From Cristatella mucedo (taxonomy: Eukaryota > Bryozoa > Phylactolaemata > Cristatellidae): a DNA stretch of 64,000 bases. This document shows positions 12,231 to 20,732 of the stretch, one piece after another. The notes under the pieces are model-generated. The model searched no databases. It was not told the origin of the DNA and was given only the letters and a program-made list of their open reading frames with translations. The DNA lies in assembly GCA_009760855.2 (NCBI GenBank), contig WPIO01000082.1, positions 560,001 through 624,000 of the forward strand, given 5' to 3'. The position numbers and the translations under genes were made by a program. Numbering within the stretch: position 1 is the first letter of the stretch; each line of letters opens with the position of its first letter.

Positions 12231-13357
12231 CTTACCGCATGCAACGAACGATCAAAGCACGTAGATGGTCATTCGGTAGCACCAAAGTGCACAATTTTTT
12301 TGCCGCATCAGCATGCCGATCACCCGGAGATTGATGCTCTGCTTAGTAGCCACCAAAAAGAGAGCCTTCTGTGCCAAGATGTGGATTGAGCTATCGAGTA
12401 CGATGTGAGAACTGCTTGCTCTCAAATTACGACGGTGCTCCAAAAAATGGAGAAATGCAAGCGCAACTTCAAGTTAAGAACAGCCTCAAAGAGTCTGTGA
12501 ACCGGTGGCTGTTTCAAGGAGACACCAGATGGCACATCAATGACCCCAGCACCAATCGAAGGCATGCACTGGTCTGGTGGCTGCTGAAAACCACTCTGTT
12601 GCTCTGTTGCATTGGCACCACAGACAACAGTTTCTTACATAGACTTCAAACTTCTTACAAACCTACACCTGCACTGCCTGCACTCCTGAATGTTCTGCCT
12701 ACCTGTTGGTGCTAGTAAATTCTCGGGCTGCCACAAATTCGTTCCAGACGTAGCCTTCGGTAAATCAGGCTTTTAGTTCGTAGGAATTTCTCAATGGGGC
12801 TAGCATGACAACACGAAATGCAAATGCACTGCTGCATATGCAGATTACAGACTAGGTTGGAAGAGGAAGTCAGAAGTAGTTGGGCTGCTGGTCACGAAAT
12901 TGTTCAACTGTCGAGACTAAAAAAGACGGCTGTGTGTGAGTGCAGCTGTCTCCCTCTCCCCCTCTCTTCTCCTCATAACCTTCTCACGGTGCTTGAATTG
13001 CTTTTTAATGATACAGTCGGGGCAAGCAGAGCAACCGAGCAGGCCAGGCACTTAGCTGAGAGGCAGGTGCTGTGGCTGCCCCACCTTCCTTACCACTAGG
13101 CTGCTACTACTGCACCTGCTACCACACATAGGGAAACCCACTCACCTGGAACAAATTACCCACGTAAGACTCAGTCTTCTGGGGGGGCGGCAGGCATTCC
13201 GAAATAGTGCACCAGATTATTTGGGCTGGGCAGCAGCAATAGCTTGTCACGGGCAAAAGAGGGCGGGGTCGAACGTCCGAACAAAAGGCACCAGATCGCC
13301 ATGCAGCGGCAGCCAAGATGGCAGCTCTGAGCACGGCGCAGCGACAAGCTAGCACAC
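12231..13357 (-). other. p85 intron, unique sequence
   Basis: Intron between the exons at 13358-13438 and 10673-10804. No exon was recognised and only short unsupported frames occur. Confidence 0.4.
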
Positions 13358-13438
13358 CGGTGACATCAAAAGCTTTCTTCAGTCTGTTGACCGCCTCGTT
13401 GGACGGCGTTGTCCTGTAAGCGTCGATCAGGTCGTACT
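13358..13438 (-). CDS. PIK3R1: p85 exon: RhoGAP/BH segment carrying the arginine-finger position
   Basis: The 81-nt exon has acceptor ctctgctttgtag and donor GTGTGC. It encodes YDLIDAYRTTPSNEAVNRL followed by KKAFDVT. The arginine in DAYR lies where RhoGAP domains carry the catalytic finger (GLYRVSG type) and human p85 has LYRTQ. It joins in phase to the next exon, whose first full residues are TPYEIDLNEYDS. The donor is weaker than the others (G|GTGTGC) but gives the only phase that preserves the domain. Confidence 0.85.
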
Positions 13439-13647
13439 CTACAAAGCAGAGGACGGCACGACGTAGGCAGCTGAACGATTGGGGCTGGGGGACGCTTCGA
13501 AAGCGAGCGATAACAGCACGGCAGGCGCGGGCAGTCGCAGCAGACCAGCGAGGACGATCGCGGGCCAGCCGGGCTGGAGTGGGGCACAGCCGGCCCCCCC
13601 CCCCGAGGCTTGGGGCGCAGCTGGGCAGCGCTTGGCGCCCGTCTCAC

Positions 13648-13761
13648 TGCTTTCCCTGATGCGCCTCTCCAAAACCTCCGTGCAGACGACAAGCACGGCC
13701 GGAGCTCGACTGTCAACCATTAGAGAGAACTGCTTGCCGAGCTCCTCTCCGAACATCGAAT
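13648..13761 (-). CDS. PIK3R1: p85 exon: start of the RhoGAP/BH domain
   Basis: The 114-nt exon enters with 2 nt after a cttcag acceptor and leaves 1 nt at donor GTGAGA. It encodes DSMFGEELGKQFSLMVDSRA, then PAVLVVCTEVLERRIRES. This is the usual opening of a RhoGAP domain: F-G-x-x-L, then x-P-x-V-V-x-x-C-x-x-x-L-E-x-R. The next exon continues KYDLIDAYRTT in frame. A much longer open frame runs through this exon and both flanking introns, but the homology stops at the splice sites given here. Confidence 0.82.
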
Positions 13762-14298
13762 CTGAAGCACACACACACAGCCTGCGTGCCACTAACGAAG
13801 CCGTAAATGAAGCACCGGAATGCTCTTGCACGTCGATGGCAACAATTAAAACGTCCGGCCATTGGCCAGGCACCGGAAACAGGCTAGAAACTACCACGGC
13901 CAGACACTCCTCCCTCACTTCCCGCACCGACGCCCGATCGACAGGAATCGGTGGCAGGACATGGCTTGCGAGCTCGATCTGCCCCTGCCCTGCTGCTGCT
14001 GCAGCTTCCAGCACGTCGGTCCATGGCCCGGAGCTCTCAGCAAAGCTCGGGAAGGGCGGTCGTCGCGAGACGGACAATGACATTTCACCAGTCGTCGTCT
14101 AACCCGAGGAGTGCCTGTCCCCAGCATGCAAAAGCAGTGGGCGGTTCGACGGTGCTTGCAAACCGGGCCGACTGGTGCGCCAGTCGAGGCGATGAAGGCC
14201 GCCCACAGAAGGCGAGGCGGTGCTGCGAAAGTGGTCAGCGACGCACACGCAGCCACCTCAGGCAGCACATTCGGCCGTTTGCATGTGCCACCACTCAC

Positions 14299-14397
14299 CG
14301 GAAACGAAGCTCGGCCTGCGCAAGTGCGGCAGCCGCTCAATGCTACACGACGGCAGCTTGCCAACCTTGCACTGGCGGTGAACACACAGGCCACAGA
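14299..14397 (-). CDS. PIK3R1: p85 exon: second half of the C1 zinc finger
   Basis: The 99-nt exon (2+96+1 nt) has a strong acceptor (cctcctttgcag) and consensus donor GTGAGT. Joined to the preceding exon it reads QCTVCGLCVHRQCKVGKLPSC, completing H-x12-C-x2-C-x13-C-x2-C-x4-H-x2-C-x7-C with all eight zinc ligands present. A short linker, ERLPHLRRPSFVS, leads into the RhoGAP domain in the next exon. A C1 domain directly before a RhoGAP domain is the arrangement of chimaerins. In p85 this position is occupied in vertebrates by a proline-rich linker. Confidence 0.88.
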
Positions 14398-14521
14398 CTG
14401 CAAAGGAGGAGTGCGAGTGCAAAGACTCATGCTGCAAAAACACAGGAGACACAGCCAACGTCGAACCCCGCTGAGGCAGCGAGTCGAGGCGGCAACGTTG
14501 CTGCTGCTGCTGCTGCTGCTT

Positions 14522-14523
<2 letters not shown>

Positions 14524-14594
<71 letters not shown>
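14524..14594. repeat. (GA)n microsatellite in p85 intron
   Basis: A pure GA run of about 70 bp lies in the intron that splits the C1 domain. The neighbouring gctgct run (14500-14520) makes Gln/Leu stretches in shadow frames. Confidence 0.97.
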
Positions 14595-14596
<2 letters not shown>

Positions 14597-14732
14597 GAGT
14601 GGGAGTGAGAGAGAGTGAGAGCTGTCGCCGGTAGAGTGGCTGTGGCTAAGGCAAGCAGGCATGACAAGCAAGGCCAGGCTAGGACGCTGCCGGGAGTGGA
14701 GAAATGAATGGGGGGAGGACGATGGCTCTGAC

Positions 14733-14871
14733 CGGTGCACTGCAGCCCCTGGTGAAGCAGGCCATAGAGTGGCTTCTCGCACACGTGGCACTGCTGCAGC
14801 GACGAGAACGAGTGCTCCTTCAGGCGGTGTTGTGATGCCTTGCTGTTCCTCGGCTCGCCCGTGCCTGACCT
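14733..14871 (-). CDS. PIK3R1: p85 exon: first half of C1 (DAG/phorbol-ester-type) zinc finger
   Basis: The 139-nt exon starts in phase 0 after gcattgcag and leaves 1 nt at donor GTCAGA. After a linker it encodes HRLKEHSFSSLQQCHVC and then EKPLYGLLHQGLQC. Spacing is canonical for C1: H-x12-C-x2-C-x13-C. The motif GLLHQGLQC matches typical C1 domains (LWGLxxQGxxC). The second half is in 14299-14397. C1 domains bind diacylglycerol at membranes in PKC and chimaerins, and other members have lost this ability. The Q-G pair in HQG that supports the ligand loops is present here. The intron after this exon contains the (GA)n tract at 14524-14594. Confidence 0.88.
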
Positions 14872-15274
14872 CTGCAATGCATCGAAGACGCAATAGTCAG
14901 CAGCCTGCCGGCCGGCTCGAAGATGCGGAAGCCACTGGGTGCAGCGTGCAACTCGGCGATCGATTGCAGCAGAGGTGCCGACCACTGCTACCATCGGTAC
15001 GAGCAACAAGCCGGCCTGTAGAAGTATAGAAGTGCTTATAGTAGTCATCAGCCGTGCCTATAAAAATGCCTACAAAACCCAGCGATGTCTGAGGCCTGCC
15101 TCGTTATGTGGTGCTGCTACTGCCGCAGTGCCTTTTATCACTGTGCAAGACGGTCAGCCGTTAAGCAGCTAGGCCAACGCTCCCACACAGCGCTGCCCAA
15201 GTGCTTCCCACAGAGCCTGCTGCTATTCCACACAGTGAGACTGCCTCGCACACAAGCACTCGCGTAAAACTGAC

Positions 15275-15355
15275 CTGGCCAGAATGCCGACAGCACAGTT
15301 CATCGACACAAGCCAAAATCGCCTTCTGATGGAAGTCATCTTTTATACCAAGCTC
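15275..15355 (-). CDS. PIK3R1: p85 exon: last part of the SAM domain
   Basis: The 27-codon exon is in phase 0 at both ends, with donor GTCAGT and an acceptor ending ccgatgaag. It encodes ELGIKDDFHQKAILACVDEL and then CCRHSGQ. This completes the SAM domain started in 18396-18530: the ELGI-x-x-x-x-H-x-x-x-I-L-x-x-I/V helix 5 signature is intact. It leads in frame into the linker before the C1 domain. The acceptor pyrimidine tract is only moderate, so the exact 5' edge could shift by a few bases, but the homology is clear. Confidence 0.83.
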
Positions 15356-15754
15356 CTTCATCGGAATAAAGACATGAAAGTCATGTTACGGTCGACCCGG
15401 CAATACGTGTCATGCTAAGAGGCCACCTTAACTAAACAATGCAGAAGTAAATTACGGCAGCTTTTGCATAGGGCTGTGAGACTGAAACAAGGAATGGCCC
15501 TGATAGGCCTCAACAGAAACAACAGAGCAATGCACGCGTGTGCCACGCTGCCGATCTGGCGCCGACGGAATTCTATAGCAAACGCCGGGAGAAGCTAAAT
15601 GAGCTGACAGTACAAGCAGCTCGTGCAAAAGGTGTTGCTTGGGTGCGAAGCATGCTCCCCTAAAAAAGGCTATCAAATGATGCAGCACAGGTAAAAACTA
15701 AACTTGGACAGAGTTGCGGTACAACCCTTTGTTCAATAACCGATAAAAAATTAT
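15356..15754 (-). other. p85 intron, unique sequence
   Basis: No exon recognised before the LINE starting near 15755. Confidence 0.4.
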
Positions 15755-17290
15755 ATCAATAACACATACATATAGCATCCTAAGAGAGCGTAATCTCTTT
15801 CTAGGCACTTTATGTATGCTGTAAAGAAAGCATGATCAAATGATCCGTGGTAATATGTACAATGTCAACATGCCTGACATGGTTAGAGGTGACATTCCCA
15901 AGTGTCAACACGTGAAACATGGTTAGTGGTAGCATGCCCAGTGTTAGCACGAAGAAGCACACAACGGACGAAACACAAGAACACTAAATGCTGTGATAAA
16001 CAAGTGCATTTTAAGCTTCTTTTTAAATGTCGTCAAGTCAGGGGATGTCGTGACATCAATCGGGAGTAACTTCTATGCTTTGGCAGCATACAAACTGGCA
16101 GCACGGTCTCCAAAAGATTTGTGATTGGTTCATGGCATAGCTAACCGATGTGAGTCACAAGAGCAGGTGTGCAATGACTAGCCTGGTGGGTGATAGGTAG
16201 GATGAAGCCAGAGAATGAAGCGACCTAAAAGAGAGTGACAGGACCTTTAAGTCGATGCGCTGCTTGTCTGGGAGCAAGTGCAAGTTGGTGAGAAGTGGTG
16301 TGATGTGGTAACTGTAACACTCAGGAAAGACAAGCCTAGCTGCAGAGTTTTGCACTAACTGTAATCGCATGATTGCAAAGACCGGTAGACCAGCATTCAC
16401 TGACGAATGCAGAGACAGCATGTCACACACAAATGCATGGCCCAATTTGGATCTAGTGTCCCTGTCTAAGCAAGACTGAATTTTTGCCATGCTATATAGC
16501 TGAAAGTATGCAGACTTGACTGTGAAGCTGATGTAGTCATCTAGTGAAGGAATGGGAGGGCTTGGAGGGATTAAAGCAAAGGTACAACTGAGTGTCATCT
16601 GCATAGAAGTGAAAGCCTAGATTGTGCTTGGCAATAACATCGGCAAGAAGGGGAGTATAATTTATGAAAAGAATTTTACCAAGCACAGAGCCCCAAGTAC
16701 CCTGTACTTCAGTGGTTCTTCGAATGACCTTTCTCTGTTGACATCAATACCCAGTAGTCTCCCACTGAGATAGGATCTGAACGATTGCAGTGTAGTGCCA
16801 GTGATTCCCAGACGAGACGAGAAGAAGCTCGAGAAGGACTTTCACGATCTATTGTATCAAACGCTGCCGAATAATCATCAAACCAAGCAGAGAGACTTTA
16901 CCTAAGTCTGCATACCTGAGACGGTCGTTAAACACCCTAAGCAATGTTGACTCCATTGAGTGACTAGCTATAAAACCAGACTGGAACTTACTGGCACTGT
17001 TTGAAGTTTCAATATAAGAGTTCAGCTGGTCTGCCACAACTTGCCGAAGTGTCTCTGATAGGAACTGTAGAAGGGAGACTGGGCAGAAGCAGTTCAAGTT
17101 CTCTTGGTCAAGTGCTGCTTTCTTAATTACTGGCCTAACAACAGCTATTTTGAAAGGTGCAGGGACATGATCTGAGGCTAAGAACATATTTATTGTGTTA
17201 TTTATGCATGGCAGTAGCAGGTCTACATATCGTAAAAGTAGGACGGTGGGAATAGGGTCTAGAGGACTAGTAGTCTTCTTTGACTGGGTG
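15755..17290 (-). mobile_element. LINE family 1, 3' half, interrupted by family 2
   Basis: Reverse-strand frames 16155-16604 ([33 protein letters not shown]) and 16849-17376 (SKKTTSPLDPIPTVLLLRY, ASKFQSGFIASHS) are RT fragments of family 1. Frames are broken. The element is continuous with 17733-17790 once the inserted family 2 piece is removed. Confidence 0.88.
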
Positions 17291-17720
17291 ATGTAATGTA
17301 TCTCTGTCTGTAACTCCACACAGCCATAAAGACTTATGTAGGTGTTACGCAGGAGAGTTTTGTATAGCTCACTCACAGCCTAAGTGGCTTTTGGCACACG
17401 TTCGGTAGCCAACATACTTCAGCTCATGCAACAAAGAGAAAGTGGGAAGCATAGCAGAGTCAGGAGAGCAGTTGAGACAGTGAGTAGCATGGAAGTAGTA
17501 GCTCAGGACCGCTGAAAAGGATGAGCCATAGTCGGCAGCAGGAGAGTAGTTGTCGTTGCGTAAGAATTGTGGAAGCGAGTTCCGACCTACAGAGCTAAAG
17601 CTTCTGTCGCCAACGGTCTTTAAGCGGAGGAATGGAACAGCTAATGTATTGTCAATACAGAACCTGAGGGCAAGAAGAGGCTGAAACTGGTGCAGCAGTT
17701 CAGCTAGGTACGAAGGAGAG
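17291..17720 (-). mobile_element. LINE family 2 3' fragment nested in LINE family 1
   Basis: This piece has the family 2 terminus at its left and is 5'-truncated at its right. The reverse frame reads SYLAELLHQFQPLLALRF, RLKTVGDRSF and NSLPQFLRNDNYS. It is flanked by tgactgggtgatg (17281) and tgactggtgatg (17721), a near-perfect target-site duplication. Confidence 0.88.
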
Positions 17721-17784
17721 TGACTGGTGATGAATTTCAGGATGAGGTCACTCGTAGCCTCCTTGAAAGTAGACATTGAGGTGC

Positions 17785-17790
<6 letters not shown>
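17721..17790 (-). mobile_element. LINE family 1, resumed after nested insertion
   Basis: Sequence from the duplicated target site onward matches 54437-54495 of the longest family 1 copy (the pre-RT peptide MSTFK-x-x-TSDL). Confidence 0.8.

Positions 17791-17868
<78 letters not shown>
17791..17868. repeat. (GA)n microsatellite
   Basis: A pure GA run of about 78 bp truncates the family 1 LINE. Confidence 0.97.
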
Positions 17869-18395
17869 AGACCTGCAGTAACAGTAAAGAGCTAAATATA
17901 CGCACGTGATAACCTAGTCAACCCAGGGAAGAAACGCCCATAGCATCCGCTGATCGACCATCGTGCCATCACAGTTCCCCTTCTCTTTTAGAAAGAGAAC
18001 AGGCGGCTCCAAGTTCTTCGGTTTCAAAGACAATCTGGCAGCCATGTTTAAGACTGACCATAGTGGTCTACCGACACGTTAAGCACCTCCACCCTAACAT
18101 ACCGAGCACCCGTCGAGCGACAAACAACAGAAGAGCAAGCAATGCACGAAGGTCATTGCTTGACCAAAGCCAGTGGTCAAATCAATCCCAGCCCATTGAT
18201 CTACAATCCCGCTTGATACTGGGCAGAAGACTCACGACAGATCCCTCGAATTGCACACTCGAATCCCACCAGCCCTACCCTGCCCAAAATCAGGGCGCCA
18301 CATCACCCGGGACGGTAGAGAAGATGGCAAGACGGCAGAGGAGGTGGCGGCAAATCAAGTGAAGCAGTCACATGGTGACGGCTTCCTTTACATAC

Positions 18396-18530
18396 CCTCA
18401 GCTTTTCTTCCGAAAACGCAGCCAGTTGCTCTCCTGTGGTGCATCGCTTTTTGAAAGGCTCTATGTATCGATACAGGTTAACCGTTGCCAGCCACTCTAG
18501 AACATTGACGACCGTCCACGAGCTCAGTGG
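18396..18530 (-). CDS. PIK3R1: p85 exon: first part of a SAM domain
   Basis: The 45-codon exon is in phase 0 at both ends, with a strong acceptor (gttttgtttttgtttcag) and donor GTATGT. It encodes PLSSWTVVNVLEWLATVNL followed by YRYIEPFKKR and ends EEKLR. This is the classic SAM start: W-T-V-x-x-V-x-x-W-L, then L-x-x-Y, then the loop with E-x-L-x-x-x-x-E-E-x-L. It continues directly into the next exon as LR-ELGIKDD. SAM domains mediate homo- or hetero-oligomerisation and sometimes lipid or RNA binding. Vertebrate p85 alpha, beta and p55 gamma have no SAM domain, so its presence here is unusual. It is supported by phase and homology continuity with its neighbours. Confidence 0.85.
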
Positions 18531-18759
18531 CTGAAACAAAAACAAAACCAGTCATACAAGCAGCTCGTCACGGCCGGGCTGCAGTTGAAGGGAAACAAGG
18601 CGGCACAACAAGCAGCAGATGCAGCCCGGCCGTGCGTAGTCCAAAGTAAAACCTGTGCACTTTCGAACAGCAAAAGCGCAACTGACTGCACACAGGGTCG
18701 TCTGCAGCATTCGCTATCGCAGTAAAACATTAGCACAGCATTAGTTGCAGGTCACTCAC

Positions 18760-18896
18760 GACTGGCGAAGGAAACGTCTCCATGCTTTCGGCCTCAGCCA
18801 GAGCGGCATTAGGAGCTGTACCGTGAGGTCCCGGACAAACTCTACCCGTAGAATCTTCTGCGTTAACGCACTCGTTGTGAAAGCACACCAGACAGA
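18760..18896 (-). CDS. PIK3R1: p85 exon with a C1-like zinc-finger C-terminal half
   Basis: This 137-nt exon has an acceptor ttgcag and a consensus donor GTGAGT. It enters with 2 nt and leaves in phase 0, exactly what the SAM exon downstream requires. It begins VCLVCFHNECVN, which fits the C1 pattern C-x4-H-x2-C. It resembles the start of the genuine C1 second-half exon at 14299-14397 (VCGLCVHRQCKV), including the same splice phase. The last cysteine comes ten residues later rather than the canonical seven. The rest is a low-complexity acidic/Pro linker ending METFPSPV. The first half of such a C1 domain would need another exon between 19 and 34 kb that was not found. If there is none, the exon joins the SH3 exon directly in frame and only a cysteine cluster is left. 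Confidence 0.6.
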
Positions 18897-19244
18897 CTGC
18901 AACGCCGGGTAGCAAAATACCGAACTACGTCTTGGCCGCATGCGGGTGTCGATGCACGCTATGCAGCTGACCGGATGCAATTTCTTCCGACCAATCGACC
19001 GACCAGCGCTTCTTATGCAGCAGCTCATGGGAGCTACGGAGTCTCGCGAGATACACTGCTGCCGGCCACGTGCTCAGGCTCAGACAATGTTTCCAAATCA
19101 GGGCAACATACCATCTGTAAATAGAGCCAGCAGTGGCGACACATGTGCCCATGCGCACACACAAACACACGTGACCACACACACGGGCGCACACGCACAA
19201 ACACATGCACGGTTGCTCGAGTGCATACGAGACACAGGCTATGT

Positions 19245-19585
19245 TTATGTGTATGTATCTCCGTCAGTAACTCCACAAAGTCATAAAGACCATGTGGGTG
19301 TTACGCAGGAGAGTTTTATATAGCGCACTCACAGCCTAAGCGGCTTTCGGTATGAATTCGGTAGCCAACAGACTTCGTCTCACGCAACAAGGAGAAAGTG
19401 GGAAGCATAGCAGAGTTAGGAGAGCAGTTGAGGTAGTGAGTAGCATAGAAGTAGCAGTTCAGGACCGCTGAAAAAGATGTGCCATAGTCGGCAGTTGGAG
19501 AGTAGATGTCGTTGCATAAGAATTGTGGAAGCGAGTTCCACAGTCTAGGACCTGCAGAACTAAAGCTTCTGTCGCCAACAGTCTA
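19245..19585 (-). mobile_element. LINE family 2 3' fragment
   Basis: Shares the terminus (atgtatctccgtcagtaactcc) and the RT C-terminal segment with the copies at 7731 and 44685. 5'-truncated. Confidence 0.85.
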
Positions 19586-19849
19586 CCCGGCTACACTAGC
19601 TGACTTTCGGTGAATATGGCTGCAATGCGGAGAATGCAGCTGCCATATGCTCGGATAGCCGAGGCAAGGAGAGCAAGCATGCATCCCACAGCAAGTAAAG
19701 CGAGATACAGTCTCACTTTCTTTTCAGAGAAGCTATCAGAAGTGCCAAAATGTACGGGGCATTGATGCATGACCTTCATCCAACACCTCTGCCGGCTGCC
19801 GTGTTTCTCCAAATGTATTGAGGATGATTAGACACAGAAAAAAACGCGA

Positions 19850-20350
19850 CTTCGAGACAGAAGAGCAGCTGGTACGATGCTAAGACTGACTAGGATGTAT
19901 TTCGAGCCAGAGAAAGAAAATGAATGGATATAAAAGTGGGTGATAGAATCTTCAAGTCGATAGGCTACTGGATTGAGAGCCAGTGCATGTGGGTAAGAAG
20001 TGGTTTAACGTGGCAGTGTTGAGGTTGACGACAGACAATAAATATTAGCTAATTTAACTAACAGCCTCATTCGTAAAGCAACAGGAGACTCTTAACGGCT
20101 ATCACCACTGCTTGCAGTTGGCAATTAAGGATCGCCCACTGCAGGATTCGAACAAACGACCTCGGTGGTGAGCAGCAAGCACCTTATACCTCCTGGGGGC
20201 TACCACGGCCCTAACAAGCCTAGCAGAAGAGTTTTGCATTAACTGCAAGCAACCTATTGCACGGGCAGGAAAACCTGCTAGTATTCGGCTACACAAGTCT
20301 GGAGCGAAGTAAAAATGCACGAACCAGCTTGGTTTCGGTATCCTTATCAA
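19850..20350 (-). mobile_element. LINE family 1 fragment hosting a SINE
   Basis: Matches the family 1 RT C-terminal region (acgatgctaag, gccagtgcatgtgggtaagaagtgg; then aagcctagcagaagagttttgc). It is split at about 20040-20213 by the SINE. A plus-strand family 1 fragment follows at 20355-20500. Confidence 0.78.
20062..20213 (-). mobile_element. tRNA-derived SINE, copy 2 (diverged, nested in LINE)
   Basis: Contains CTCTTAACGGCTATCACC, GGATCGCCCACTGCAGG and ATTCGAACAA on the plus strand, as in the other copies. The region expected to hold the A box is diverged. Confidence 0.78.
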
Positions 20351-20354
20351 AGCA

Positions 20355-20500
20355 AGCCCGAATGTCTGGAGACCGTGCCTTCAGTTCACATGCTCCCACA
20401 GCCTGAAAATCGCTGCCGACTGAACCGTGACTTCGCCTGACTTGACATTTAAAAAAAAAAAAACTAAAAACCCACCTGCTTCTAAGCCTGCACTTTAAAA
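20355..20500 (+). mobile_element. LINE family 1 fragment, plus strand
   Basis: Plus-strand copy of the SFGDHAFSSYAPKAWNSLPT-type segment (ctggagaccgtgcc... gctcccacagcctg) ending in an A-run. Confidence 0.65.
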
Positions 20501-20637
20501 GCCCACCCGTGCCGGTCGATTAGCTGGGAATCAACCTCCCATTCTCTTATTCTGGCTCAGCCTACACTACAGCCAACAATCGGTAGCTGTAACCGGTAGT
20601 CAGGGCACATCGTCACCAACAGATTAGCTCTTTGCTT

Positions 20638-20639
<2 letters not shown>

Positions 20640-20713
<74 letters not shown>

Positions 20714-20732
20714 CCCTCTCTCTCTCTCTCCA
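20640..20732. repeat. (CT)n microsatellite
   Basis: About 90 bp of CT repeat with one interruption (ccctcccc) near 20709-20718. GA on the other strand. Confidence 0.97.

Noticed and set aside
13439-14083. 214-codon minus-strand open frame as one exon
   Set aside because: Homology to RhoGAP covers only 13648-13761, bounded by good splice sites. The rest is low-complexity intron sequence.
13915-15048. 377-codon minus-strand open frame taken as one exon
   Set aside because: It reads through the (GA)n tract and two introns. Only the part at 14733-14871 matches C1, and the second C1 half is in another frame at 14299-14397 with good splice sites.
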